DNA of 64,000 nucleotides from Manihot esculenta (lineage: Eukaryota; Streptophyta; Magnoliopsida; Malpighiales; Euphorbiaceae): the NCBI RefSeq assembly GCF_001659605.2, contig NC_035162.2:4359248-4423247 (forward strand), in the 5' to 3' direction. Positions 38,937 to 50,362 of the stretch are shown piece after piece; position 1 is the stretch's first letter, and every line of letters begins with the position of its first letter. A model generated the notes under the pieces. The model ran no database searches, had not been told where the DNA came from, and saw only the letters and a program-made list of their open reading frames with translations. The translations under genes and the position numbers were made by a program.

Positions 38937-41900
38937 TCATGCAGAATTAGTGTTATGCTTCGCCCCACTTGATCGGCCACCTCTCCCTCTCCCTTGCTGG
39001 TAACCTTCACCTCTCCCATTTGAACTCCTGCCTCGACCAGAAAATTCACCCCGGGTTCCAAACTCATTCCTGCCAGTACCCCAGCTGCCACCAAAATTTC
39101 CACGGCTCCTGAAGCTGTCGCTATGAAATCCAGCCCTCCCAGAAGGAAGCCTACCTCTCCCACTACTAACTGCATCTGCAGCTGTATAAGATTTTAAGTT
39201 TCACATGTCAGCCAGAACCATTAATCAATTAACTTAACGTTTCTCATCTGATTATTGATTACTGTACCAAGTTCTAAGTGAATATTCAGATTAATGAAGA
39301 ATGATTATGATATATATAGAATAAAACTTCTCACTTACCTCGCGAAGAGGTTCTCTTTATCTCAATAACTGCTTGCCGGCCTCCAATAGTCATGGGTGAT
39401 GCCTGAAATAAAGAAAACACACTGATTAACTTCTAATATTGATCACAGCAAAACCCATCATGCACAATTAGCCTGAAACAAAACATGAATGAATATTTCC
39501 AACTTCTCCTGCGGCTCATTTGAAATCCATTAACAAGCACATAAAATCTAATAAAATTAAAGAACCAAATCAATCTAAACAATCACATTGACATTGAAGA
39601 ACAAATAAAAATTCATAGCATACACATTTAAGTACCACCATCAATTTAAGAAACACTGGCAATTTATAACAGTTGATTAAGCATCTTGTTGATAATATGT
39701 AGTTTCATGGTCAAATTTGTAACCTCACATTTCATCTGATTAAATAGTAAAATTAAGCTAAAATATGCCGTGGTAGCATATAGGGAGTAGGCACTACGGT
39801 TCACCTCTGACTACCATCAGCATTTGATCCATTATCCAGAATACATTTAAGGAAGATTCTAATCAACAACGAGAGGAAGAACAATCATTCAGGGTTGGCT
39901 TTCATATAAACAATCAATATAGTAAAATTTTATCATAGAATAGACATTGTCCCACTTTTCAGGCAGATAAATACAAAGTTGCCTTGTAATACAAATGAAA
40001 ATTCCATTAGCTCTTTTAGGTTGTTAGCAGCTGACAAAAGGTCAAGTTCTCCAAATGGCCGTAACATAGAAGAAGATGACGACAACAACAACAACAACTA
40101 AGCTTTTTCTGGAGGTTAGAATGAAGAAAATGTAGCTTAGCATCCAGTTGCAACAAGATCACAAGAGTTTGATGGAATATGAATGAAAACTGATAACCAA
40201 GCAACAAGATGAATATAAGGGACAAATCAAAATAGAGGAAAATCAGACTTCGATTAACAGGGACAAACCTGAATAGCACTGTTCATGGAGCTCAAAGAAT
40301 GAAATTCGACAAAGCCAAAACAGTATCCCTGTTGCTGCACAGACAAATTACATATTAAACGAAGAGCCCTATAAATCCTTGTCAGGTAAAATAAAATTGA
40401 GTGGCCAGAAGTCAATATGTTGTGCAAAACATTTCAGACCAACCTTATTATATCTGACTTGGATACCTCCTTGCTTGATCGGTCCAAATTTCTTGAACTC
40501 TGCCTCAAGCTGAGCAGGCATCATGTCGTAGGGCAAATTACGGATATAAATGGAGTGGCCTTCAGCTGTGAATGTAAAGAAGTCTCTAGATGTAGTCATG
40601 TATAATTGAATTAAGCAATTTTAAGTACTTTACTTCAGACTTTTTAAATGAAAACCATGGACATGGATAAAAACCAATGTTTTCCATTGCAGCCTTTTCT
40701 GTGAATGATTTTTCAGTTATCATGTGCTTGAAGCACAAAATTTGTACAGTTGAAGGCACTTAAAAAAAAAAAATTGTGAAAGGCAACCCCATCAAACAAA
40801 TGTCTATAACACATCATGAATGTGCATGTGTATAGCTACTCACCTTCCTCTTGAAGATTGCTACTTTCAGGGGTTCCATTGCTACTAGGTACTGATGCTT
40901 CACCCTCTGTGGCAGGTGCTACAGATACAGACTGGCTCTCAGGTTTCTTGGGACTCACCTTTGCAGCAACAGCAGGTATGTAAACTTTTGTTGGACCTGA
41001 ACTGCCTCTTGCCACTTTAACCTGCAGAGGAATTATTGAAAATTGAGATGTTATTCATGGCAAATCCTTAACTGAAACTATTTAGCAACAAACTCACAAT
41101 TGATGCATAAGATTTCTTTGGTGTGTCCTCTTGAGAGACAGAAGAAGAAGTTTCAACAACTATAGAACTATCATTCCCATTAGAATGAGATTGAGATTCC
41201 ACAACCACCTCCTTTTCATTAATTAACTGTTTATCAGATTCCACAGGATTATCAATGTTCTCATCAACTTTTTCATCTTGTTCCACAATTGATGTTGCCG
41301 GGTCTGGTGCAGGAGGATCAGGAACAGGAGAAGGCCCTGAAAATGGAAATCAGACAATTTTAGACGCTTGTCAGGAGAGAAAAGGGGGGAGAGAGAGAGA
41401 GCAACAGAACAAGCAGCAAATATAAGCTGTTAAATAAAATCTTACCTGAATCTGGAACTGATGGGACTGTTGGGGTGTTATCAATACCATTAACTGAGTG
41501 ATTCTCCGTTGGTTCATCGTCCTCCACATACCTGAAAACATCATTCAGAACAAAATACCCATTGTCTTGAGGTGCAAGAAAAAATGACTGGGCAAATTTC
41601 CTTTTCAAGTTGTCCTTGCCCATCAGGCATCCAGTTACTAACACAGTAACCCCTTCTTTATAAGATTTTTGAGCATCTGCTGTTTTTATTTCGGCCTTGT
41701 AGTCCTTGAAATTCAGTGAAAGTATCTTATCATTGATACCCTGTTCCACAAAGAAATAACTCTGTTATTTCTATGCACAATGTACTGCAGGAACTATTGA
41801 AGTTAAATATTTTGGTACCAAATCAGTAGTAAGAAGACCATCTATCAGCTTCAGATTTATTAGAAAGAGATATTTGGCCAGAAGAGGAAAGGTCAAGAAT

Positions 41901-42722
41901 TGCAAGAAAGATTGTACTTCTCAGTTCGCACTATTTTATTTAGAAGAGCAAAATTGAAATTTGTTCATGTCCAGAAGACAAAGCTCCAAGACGGATTTCA
42001 TTAAATTCTGGACAGATGCAAAACTTGGTGTCGTACAAAAAACGTGAGCACAAAAATCCCAAAAAGAAAGAGACCATTTCATTGCAGCTTAAAGGCACAT
42101 CAATCAGAATACTGGTCTAAAAGACTTAATACTCACAAGGATGCCATGAAAAAGCAGGTACTAACTGCTATTACATCAAATGATTCTGGTATCTGAAACT
42201 TAAACCACCCACTCTTCTAGAGATCAGGTTAATAACAGGAGCACCTTGGTACAACAATTGAGAGGCCACCTAACTTTTTTAAGATTGTTCAAATCACATA
42301 GACTATTTGCTGCACATTGATTATCTACTAGTCCTCAAAAAGCCACAGAATAACATGAAAAGTGGGCAACATATATTTAAGTTGATTGAACATCTATAAG
42401 TCAATTTACAAGAAGCGTGTTTCTCAGATTTTCCCCATTAAATACAGTTTTTCATTCACCTAAATTATAATGTGGATCCAACCAAAATAATAGGATCAAC
42501 AGCACAAAATGGGAAAAAGTCCAGCAAGGAACTTACTTGCATGGTTGCCACTGATGTCATCACACCATTGGCATCTGGCCGGCTGAGCACACTTGAATCC
42601 TGATAAAATCTATAAACCAATTCTGGCGAGGTATGAAGAATATGGTAATACTGCTCGACAAAAGCATTTCCAACCAGTTGAGCACTTGGGGTAGTTGGGT
42701 TGCCTGCTGATGGCACTGCCAT
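38937..42722 (-). CDS. G3BP-like protein: NTF2-like domain plus RRM plus RGG tail
   Basis: Eight coding exons lie on the minus strand: 42722-42537, 41740-41446, 41336-41098, 41021-40844, 40565-40444, 40334-40269, 39402-39339 and 39181-38937. The frame is continuous for 464 aa. The NTF2-like domain covers about residues 14-130 (VGNAFVEQYYHILHTSPELV; KFAQSFFLAPQDNGYFVLND). An acidic, Ser/Pro-rich linker follows. An RRM covers about 303-383, with RNP2 IYIRNLP and RNP1 GYCFGFVEF. The tail (about 387-464) is Gly/Arg-rich with repeated GRG units. This is the architecture of Ras-GAP SH3-binding protein (G3BP) homologues, RNA-binding stress-granule components; plant members are of similar length. The start follows an acceptor at 42724, so there is a 5' UTR intron of about 1.2 kb with a leader exon near 43900-44050. 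Confidence 0.93.
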
Positions 42723-44220
42723 TCTGCCAAAGCAAAAGAAAAGGAAAAATAACAAGCATAAACCAGCAGCTTCTAATCCATTAAAAAGAAAAAAGGATGA
42801 AAATTAAGAATTTGAATCACCGCATTTTGTGCTAAATCAATATACGGACACTCATACAATATACAAATTCATGAGTACTGACAATTACAGGGAAAACATA
42901 AACATGTTTCTCAACATGAGAAGCCAACAAAGGCAACTGATGCCTTTCAGAATGTGATAACTTATACAGCAACCCAATCACCAGCAAGGCTGAGTCATGA
43001 ATTATAAGGAAGGTGAAAAACTACTAGTAAATTTAATGTGCCTATCATATGTAAGAGGCTGCAGGAAAAGCCAAAGGTTGTATTAGCTTTTCTATTCCAA
43101 TATATTCACATAAGCAATGCAAAAAAGTGTATACAATGTTCATGTGTGCAGAAATCCATGACAATGGAAAACCACAGCAGGCTGAGACTGACACCTGGGA
43201 AGTAGTTAAGACTTGCCAGAAGACTTGCCAGCATAACCACAGTTACGAGAATACTATTAGGCACGCAGAGGAGCGTATATTAACCTAATAATGGGACAAA
43301 TTGGTGAATACCAATAAAATAAGCATTATAGGCAACAGACTCACATTTAAAGCAATAACTATATTGGCATAGTCAGGTAAACCCTAAATTTCCAGAGAAT
43401 TGAGAGACCTCTTAAAACCCCACAGCTTCTGACTTTATGGGGTAACAAAACTAAAAATATCCCAAAATTTGCCTAACTATATAATGGGAATGAGATCATG
43501 GCTACATTGCACGGATCGAAACACCGTCAAACTTTAAAAATTAAGCCCTAAAATCCCTTTGAAAACTCAAAGTTCTCGTAAGTGGAAATAACAAAAAAAA
43601 ATATCATAACTCCATCAACATCTTGACCAACGTGGGAACTAATAACAAAAACCCATTAAAATTGAAAATATTACGAATCCACTCTTACTCTTAACGAGTA
43701 GCAACTACCCATTACATTTGACAATGCCTGATCAACATAAGAATATTAGAAGAAACCCGCTAAAAAATAGTAAATGAAGGAAAGAGAAACCCGCAAAAAC
43801 AACATGGAATATGAAACAGCAAAAGTGTACTATCTATGATTTAAAAAAGAAAGAAAATGACAAAGAGGGGCGTGATCTGCCGAGGAGGACAAGCTAAAAG
43901 TACCTGATATGAAACGTTAAAGCTGGAAAGAAGAGATTTGCGAGGAAGAGATAGTACAGTGCCTTGAAGAGTAGAGAGATAGGCGAGGGAAGAGAAGAGG
44001 AGAACAGTCAGCGCACGAAAAAGAGAAGAAACCGAAAGCTACCTGTGAACTATCAAGGTGTCCTTTGTTTCCAGTGTTGGTGAGGAACGAGCATTTTGGG
44101 TCTGGTCCGGTTCAGTTTGTGAAATTTGCTTAGGGGATTGTTCACGTCTTGGAATAACGCTATCCTATTCTAGGATAGTCCCACTCCCACCCCATTCTCG
44201 TTCCACCTAGGCCGAGCCAT
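42723..44220 (-). promoter_or_regulatory. 5' UTR intron, leader exon and promoter of the G3BP-like gene
   Basis: A minus-strand donor (CATATCAG/GTACTTTT) at about 43902 and the acceptor at 42724 frame a 5' UTR intron. A GA-rich (minus-strand CT-rich) leader at 43905-44050 is typical of plant 5' UTRs. Within the intron a short duplication (agacttgcca twice near 43210-43230) and a telobox-like AAACCCTAA (43379) are visible. Confidence 0.55.
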
Positions 44221-46004
44221 TGTTAGTGTTCATAAAATTAAAGGTTTTTTTTTTAGTATTATAAAAAATAATATTCTCATGAATCTATTTAAAATGTAGA
44301 GGGTAAACTACGACTAGATTTTATATTTTAATGAAGCTTACATATTAATTCTTTTCTTTTTAAATTAATTATATATTTCATAATTTTTTTAAAATTAAAT
44401 ATATATTTATACACCTATATTTTATGAGACATTTTAATTTTATTTACGACATAATAAATATATAAATTATAAAAAATATCATTTTTAAATATAATTTATC
44501 AAATTTATAGTTTTAGAATTATATTTAAAAGTAATTTTAAAAATAATTTTTTAAATTTATGATTAAATTTATAGTTTTAAATTTGTATTTAAAAGTAAAT
44601 TTTTTAAAAATTTTAATATTTATTAAATTATAATTGAAACTAAGATGTCTAATAAGTATATAAATCTATAATTATACATCTAGCTTTTTTTTTAAACTAA
44701 TGAATTATTTTTATTTTCCTATACAGCATGGTTTATTTATTACATTTACAATTTAATTTTTATAATTTTATATATTTTAATGATATGATCCATATATTTT
44801 TAATATATAGTAAATTATTAAAAAATATATAATAATAGAGATTGAACTATTTGTTGTTTTTTAAATTACAAAGTATATAAAAAGTTTTTAAAAAATATAA
44901 AAAAATAATATATTATTAAACTCTATAGCCTAAATCATAGTTTGTCCTAAGTATATCCCATACTTTTTAGAGTTTATGAACATGGCATGTATGGTATTTT
45001 CTTTTTATGGCATGGTATATCTGAGATTTTTTTAAAAAAAAATTATTTATAATTAATATTATTAAAATTAAATTAATGACGTAACTAAAATAGAATTGTA
45101 CTGAAATTAGATAAATTTACAAGAAAAGCAATATAAAAAAATCGCGTACCTTTATTGATATGATCATAGATTGTTTCCTTTTTATATAATAAAAAAATAA
45201 AGATAAATATAATATTTTTTAATAATTCAATAGTGATATGGTCGACTTCTTAATAATAAATTTTGCCAGTTAATAAATCGGTGATTTCACGATTACAGAT
45301 GTAATGGAATTATATTGGACCGTACCTAATAATGATAGTTTTATGTAGCGATTTATTATATTTAAGGGAGTGAAATTTGTTAATTAACTAGATATTAAGA
45401 TATTCGAGTTTTCTTGTCAATGATCACATTATGTATTTATTTTATTATTATCATGTAACTTATTTTATGAAAATATAATATCAATAATAAATTTAAATTT
45501 TAAATATATAAATCTCATTTATTTTTTACAAATTTTATTATAATTATTATATTTTCAATTTATATAAATTGAATATTAAGTATTAATGCATAGGCTAATA
45601 TTGGCACCATATCATTGTACTGGGTTGCTTTTTCTTTGGTGGATTTTCTTTCAACACACCTTGCAACGGGCAACACTCTTATCAAAATATGAAACCAGTT
45701 AATATTTTCAATAATTGAATTCATTTCAAATTTAATTAAATTTTATTTTAAATTCAATTACTATAATTAAATAATATTTGAACACGTTTTATTTTATATA
45801 TTTTAATTAATAATATATTTAAAATTTATGTTTTCATTAGTAATTTTATTTAAAAAAATATTTCTATAAAATATATAAATTTCCAAATTTATATTGAAAT
45901 GATTTTATTGTATTATTGACCTCTATTTTTATTTCCTTACTTTTTAATAATAATAGTAATCAAATAAAAACAAAAACCAAAGTTATCAATTACATATATA
46001 GAGA

Positions 46005-46064
<60 letters not shown>

Positions 46065-46553
46065 GGATTTTAAGTTATGGTTAAAAAATATTCAAACCGT
46101 GGATTTTATTTCACTCGATTTTCTTTTAAATTTCAATATATTTTAATTTATTAATTACTTAATTAAGTTTTTATATTAAATGAAACTGAATAAATTAATA
46201 TTTAATCAGATATACTTACCACTACATTAAACATATTAATGTAATTATCAGTATTAGATTTAATATACAAGCGGATCATTTAGCACGCCTTTAAATTCGT
46301 ATAACTAAAGTATTTATTTTAAATAATAGTTAATAAAATCTTAAAATAGAAGCTCTATGTCCTCAACCGCATGATCAATCAAAGTTTATTTTTCACTCTC
46401 ATTTCATAGGTTTACATGCAAGCTTTTCCCTTCAAATAGTATTATGAAAAACAGAGTTTTATTTTTTTTCTTTTTCTAACACTGGAGAAACATATTTAAA
46501 AATAAATAATACAAATTATAATTAGTTAAAAAATTCAATTATAATTAAAATAT
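44221..46553. other. AT-rich spacer with (TTA)n microsatellite
   Basis: No gene is supported. A perfect (TTA/ATT)n microsatellite of roughly 19 units lies at about 46006-46064. The rest is A/T-rich, with the 3' end of the minus-strand BAHD gene at the right edge. Confidence 0.6.
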
Positions 46554-47963
46554 TTATTCTTTAAGGCCATTAATAAATAGAGAATCAAATTTCTCCATTT
46601 CATGTTGCTTCAAAACTATGCCAATCTCGACTCCGCCACTTTCGTCTTTGCTCTCCGCCATGGAAATGGATCCAGTTCTATCAATGGACGTAACCTCGAC
46701 CATCTTTGGCCTTCCCCACCCAAAATCCGATTCATAAACCTGGAATCGGGGTGAACCAGCGACCCCAATCACCTCTAGTGAATCTGGCTTCTTTTCCATA
46801 AAACTTTCAAGTTTATTTTTTGCTCCCTCAAGAGCTCCTTTCTCTAAGCCTTTTATCAACTTGCTAAGCCTCTGAACGACAAAGGCAATGCCATTTTCTT
46901 CCATGAGAACTTCTGCTTCTGTAGCATCATTATAGCCGCTAACACAATTTCCAAAATAATTTGCAGGCAGTGGCGGCTCTAAACGAGCTCTACAGTCTGC
47001 CGTAAATGCAAACACCACCTTTGTATTTCTCTCTAATCCCTTAGCTTTAACTATGCTAACCACTGCATATGCCAAAGTAAGCACAAAAGTTGATAAATGG
47101 ATTGTCTTTGTTTGCTCTGGATCTACTCTTTCCAATTGAGAGAGTACCTTTTGCCTGAGTTTCTTTAGAGCTTCACGAGACAATTCGAATGTTCCTCGCA
47201 CTAGGTTGGCTGGTAAGCCATTAAAAGCCGGCAGGAGCTTCAGGGTTCTGGGGTTGCCATCAAAACCTATGGACTTAAAAATGCTTAACCAGTTGTTCAA
47301 ATACACCATGTCAAGCCCTTCTGGGTCCTGAATCATTGTCCTATCAAAAATGGGAGTTAGCTCCGGTAACAAAGTTGGGTTCTTCTCATTCTGGCTGTGT
47401 TTGCAAATGTGAGCCCATGCTCTAATAAACATGGTTACGCTTTTGCCATCAAGGATAGCATGGTGGGAAGATATGCCAATGCAAAACCCTTGGTTTGGAA
47501 ACAAAGTTATTTGAAGTGATATGATATCTGCACAGGAGTCGGATACAGGCAACTCTGGTATGTAAGGGTGAGACTCATCTGCTTCATGAATAGTATCTGA
47601 AAGATGGTGAAAATCTGCGTCAGACTCTGCAATTGAGATTGGAATTGCGTTATTTGGGGCGTAGAGGATGAAGGGTTTGGCAGCATGTGGAGGCCAGGTG
47701 AGTTTTCCGGCGAGAGGGAGGAAGTGGAGGAGAGTAAGAGAGAGGGACTGCTTGAGTTTAGGAAGGATGACCGAGTGAAAAAATGCAGGGGTTGCATCGG
47801 TGAGTTGATAGAAGAATATGCGCTCAGTAGGGGGGAATTTGAACCAAAAAGTGTCAAAGAAAGTGAGAGGAAGAGATAACTCGGTGGCTGAATCAGGAGA
47901 GTCGGAGAACGAGGTAACTTGACAGATCTCCAGAACTCTTACTTGATTATTGATCGATGCCAT
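46554..47963 (-). CDS. BAHD acyltransferase, malonyltransferase-like (copy A)
   Basis: This is a single exon of 469 aa from the ATG at 47961-47963 (MASINNQVRVLE). BAHD signatures are present: HxxxD at His168-Asp172 (SHHAILDGKS), DFGWG at about 413-417, and YFGNC in LPANYFGNC, which is characteristic of the flavonoid/phenolic-glucoside malonyltransferase branch. The enzyme would transfer an acyl group (malonyl in this branch) from CoA to a sugar hydroxyl of a phenolic glycoside in the cytosol; donor and acceptor cannot be read from sequence. The length is typical. A TATA-like sequence lies at 48087-48095 on the minus strand, about 125 bp before the start. It is divergent from a related gene at 50363-51772. 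Earlier in-frame codons exist but no earlier ATG. Confidence 0.94.
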   Translation of the reverse strand: MASINNQVRVLEICQVTSFSDSPDSATELSLPLTFFDTFWFKFPPTERIFFYQLTDATPAFFHSVILPKLKQSLSLTLLHFLPLAGKLTWPPHAAKPFILYAPNNAIPISIAESDADFHHLSDTIHEADESHPYIPELPVSDSCADIISLQITLFPNQGFCIGISSHHAILDGKSVTMFIRAWAHICKHSQNEKNPTLLPELTPIFDRTMIQDPEGLDMVYLNNWLSIFKSIGFDGNPRTLKLLPAFNGLPANLVRGTFELSREALKKLRQKVLSQLERVDPEQTKTIHLSTFVLTLAYAVVSIVKAKGLERNTKVVFAFTADCRARLEPPLPANYFGNCVSGYNDATEAEVLMEENGIAFVVQRLSKLIKGLEKGALEGAKNKLESFMEKKPDSLEVIGVAGSPRFQVYESDFGWGRPKMVEVTSIDRTGSISMAESKDESGGVEIGIVLKQHEMEKFDSLFINGLKE

Positions 47964-48284
47964 GATATGAGATCTAACCAACAGAGAGAAAAGCGCAATG
48001 AGATTTGTTGAACTCAGCTATGGAAGAAAATTATAATATCACTCAATATTCACATAGAATGGAAAACTTGAATAATCATAAAATTCTATATATATCAACT
48101 TTTACTAATATAAGCAAAAGAATTTCCGTTTTTTAAAGGTCCTCCCTTCTTATCCTTTGCTTATATCTTCAGAATTAACTTTTTTTTTTTATTCAAACTA
48201 TTATAAAAGAGAATAAAATGATTTAATTTAGTGTAACAAACTGAATCAAGAGTATTAGGTCTACCTAACAACTTAAAATTCAAA

Positions 48285-48725
48285 ACGTCGGTCAGTTCGA
48301 TTTAAAATCGAATCCAATTGAATAAATTGAAAATTAAAATTTTAATATTTATAAAAATCGAATCAATTTTGATTAGAAATCGAATCGAATTGAACCGGAC
48401 TGATTCAATTCGGTTTGAATTTTTAATAAATTTTTTATTTTTTATATTTTATTTTTAATATTTTAAAATTTAATTAAAATATTCTAACCTTAATACGATA
48501 TAATCTCTATATTACTGAAAATAATATACTATTATCACTAATCAATTCGATTCGATTTTTTAATTTTTTTCAAATTAAAATTGAACCGAACTGAAATAAC
48601 TAAAAATTTTAAAATTAAAAACTGAATCAAACTAAATGAATAAAAATCAAACTTAATTTTCAAATTAATTCAGTTCAGTCAATTTTTGCAATTTGAACTG
48701 AATATTACTGACCCCTATTAATAAT
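48285..48725. repeat. AT-rich dispersed repeat with (A)TTCGGTT/GAACCGA motifs
   Basis: It has many short inverted pairs such as gattcaattcggtttgaat near 48400 and aaattgaaccgaactgaaat near 48578. Its right end reads actgaatattactgacccct, the style of end seen in short non-autonomous plant elements. The boundaries are approximate and no target duplication was confirmed. Confidence 0.4.
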
Positions 48726-49427
48726 ATGAACGAAAAGGCACTGTAAATAAAATCAGACGGTTCAAATTAAATCTTAAGACTAACATATGATGTAATTGTT
48801 TTAGCTAAATGACTATATTAATTTACATTAAAATTTAGAATAAAATAGAATTATATTTATGAGAAAACAAAGCCTTACAAATTCAAATCAACAATTCTTA
48901 AAGAGAACTAAAAACATCTGTAACACATTTAAATGGGAAGTGACCCATTTCAGACAATATTATTCCTCCTATTTTAAAAAAAAATTGTTAATATAAATTT
49001 TTAATGAATTATATTAAATATAATTTAATTTATATTAAGACTTTGAATAATTATACGCCTAAAAAAAATCAAATTAAATTTTGATGTTTAATATCTTATA
49101 TTTCTAATAGTAAATAATACATTGTATTTGATAAATAATAAAAAGATAGATACCTTTTAATTTTAGATTTTTTAAAATAAATTAATTAATAAAATATTTA
49201 TGTTCTTTTCAATTTATTTTAATTTAATTTATTCATAATAAAAATAATTTAAATAACGAAAATAATAATATTAACAATTATTATGTAAAATGTAAAAAAT
49301 ATTAAAATAATAATTACTTTTAAATTTTAATTTTAGAAGGAATGATAATTCTTCAATTGACTTTAAGCAATCATCGATAATAATCCATATGCATGTGGGA
49401 AATCAAAATTTTTGTATATATATATAA

Positions 49428-49443
49428 TCTTATTCATCTGTCA

Positions 49444-49476
<33 letters not shown>

Positions 49477-49482
49477 CTGTCA

Positions 49483-49527
<45 letters not shown>

Positions 49528-49661
49528 ATAACTGGCAGATTAATAATAATAATATTAATATTAATAATAATAACTGACAGATTAATAATAATAATATTAA
49601 TATTAATAATAATAACTGACAGATTAATAATAATAATAATAATAATATAATAATAATAATA

Positions 49662-49701
<40 letters not shown>

Positions 49702-49707
49702 TGACAG

Positions 49708-49758
<51 letters not shown>

Positions 49759-49777
49759 TACTGACAGATGAATAAGA
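49428..49777. repeat. Trinucleotide microsatellite palindrome with CTGTCAG/CTGACAG nodes
   Basis: A perfect 17-bp inverted pair, tcttattcatctgtcag at 49428-49444 and its complement at 49761-49777, bounds the block. Inside, the left side is (ATT)n and the right side (AAT)n. Both are punctuated by the CTGTCAG/CTGACAG heptamer, six exact copies in all plus one variant, CTGGCAG. The whole 350 bp could fold into a long hairpin. Confidence 0.85.
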
Positions 49778-50202
49778 TAATTTTTACGTAATTTCATGTG
49801 TATAAAAATAACTAGATAAAATACTTTTTATTAATTAGGCTACAAATTAGTTAAGTAATTTCTTAATTACCAGTACATATAAAAACTAAAAATTAGTTCA
49901 CTGTTTAATAAACTAAGACAACACTAGTTGAGAATTTCCCATTACAAAATAATGTGTGAAAATTAATTTATTCGTGAAAAATATTTTTTTTTAAAAAAAA
50001 TCATAATAATGTGGGTGTAGATATTAATAAAAGTTATATTTTCTATAAATATTAAGTGGAACGTTACAAAGCCAATAAGTAACTATATCTCAACATGGGA
50101 AGTAGTTTGTAATTTTGAACAGAAAAAAAATAAATTTATTTTATGGGAAAAAATATTAATTTTTCTAGTAATAGGTAAGTACAATAAATATATGATATTT
50201 AT

Positions 50203-50234
50203 CTTTCCATATATATTTATATATATATGGAAAG
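50203..50234. repeat. 32-bp near-perfect palindrome upstream of BAHD copy B
   Basis: The two halves, ctttccatatatattt and atatatatatggaaag, are inverted copies with one mismatch. It lies about 130 bp before the start codon. It contains a CC(A/T)nGG arrangement, but the A/T core is longer than a standard CArG box. Confidence 0.6.
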
Positions 50235-50303
50235 TATATCAGATTAACATATTAAAAATAATTATTTTAAATATTTTTTTAAAATAAAAAAAAATAAAAT
50301 GAA

Positions 50304-50311
50304 TATATAAA
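50304..50311 (+). promoter_or_regulatory. TATA box of BAHD copy B
   Basis: TATATAAA lies 52 bp before the ATG at 50363. It would place the transcription start about 20-25 bp upstream of the ATG, within cacccaccctacatag, giving a very short leader. Confidence 0.55.
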
Positions 50312-50362
50312 GCCACACATTCACCCACCCTACATAGTACATCTCTCAGTCTCACCGTGTCC

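Larger units (their letters stand above)
47964..50362. other. Intergenic region between divergent BAHD genes
   Basis: This contains both promoters, an AT-rich dispersed repeat at 48285-48725, a microsatellite palindrome at 49428-49777 and a short palindrome at 50203-50234, each listed separately. No coding sequence is supported. Confidence 0.6.

Noticed and set aside
46005..46066. Leucine-rich open frame over (TTA)n
   Set aside because: It is a simple microsatellite without start context, splice sites or homology.
49393..49650. Isoleucine-rich open frame over the microsatellite
   Set aside because: It is a translation of ATT/AAT repeats and has no gene features.
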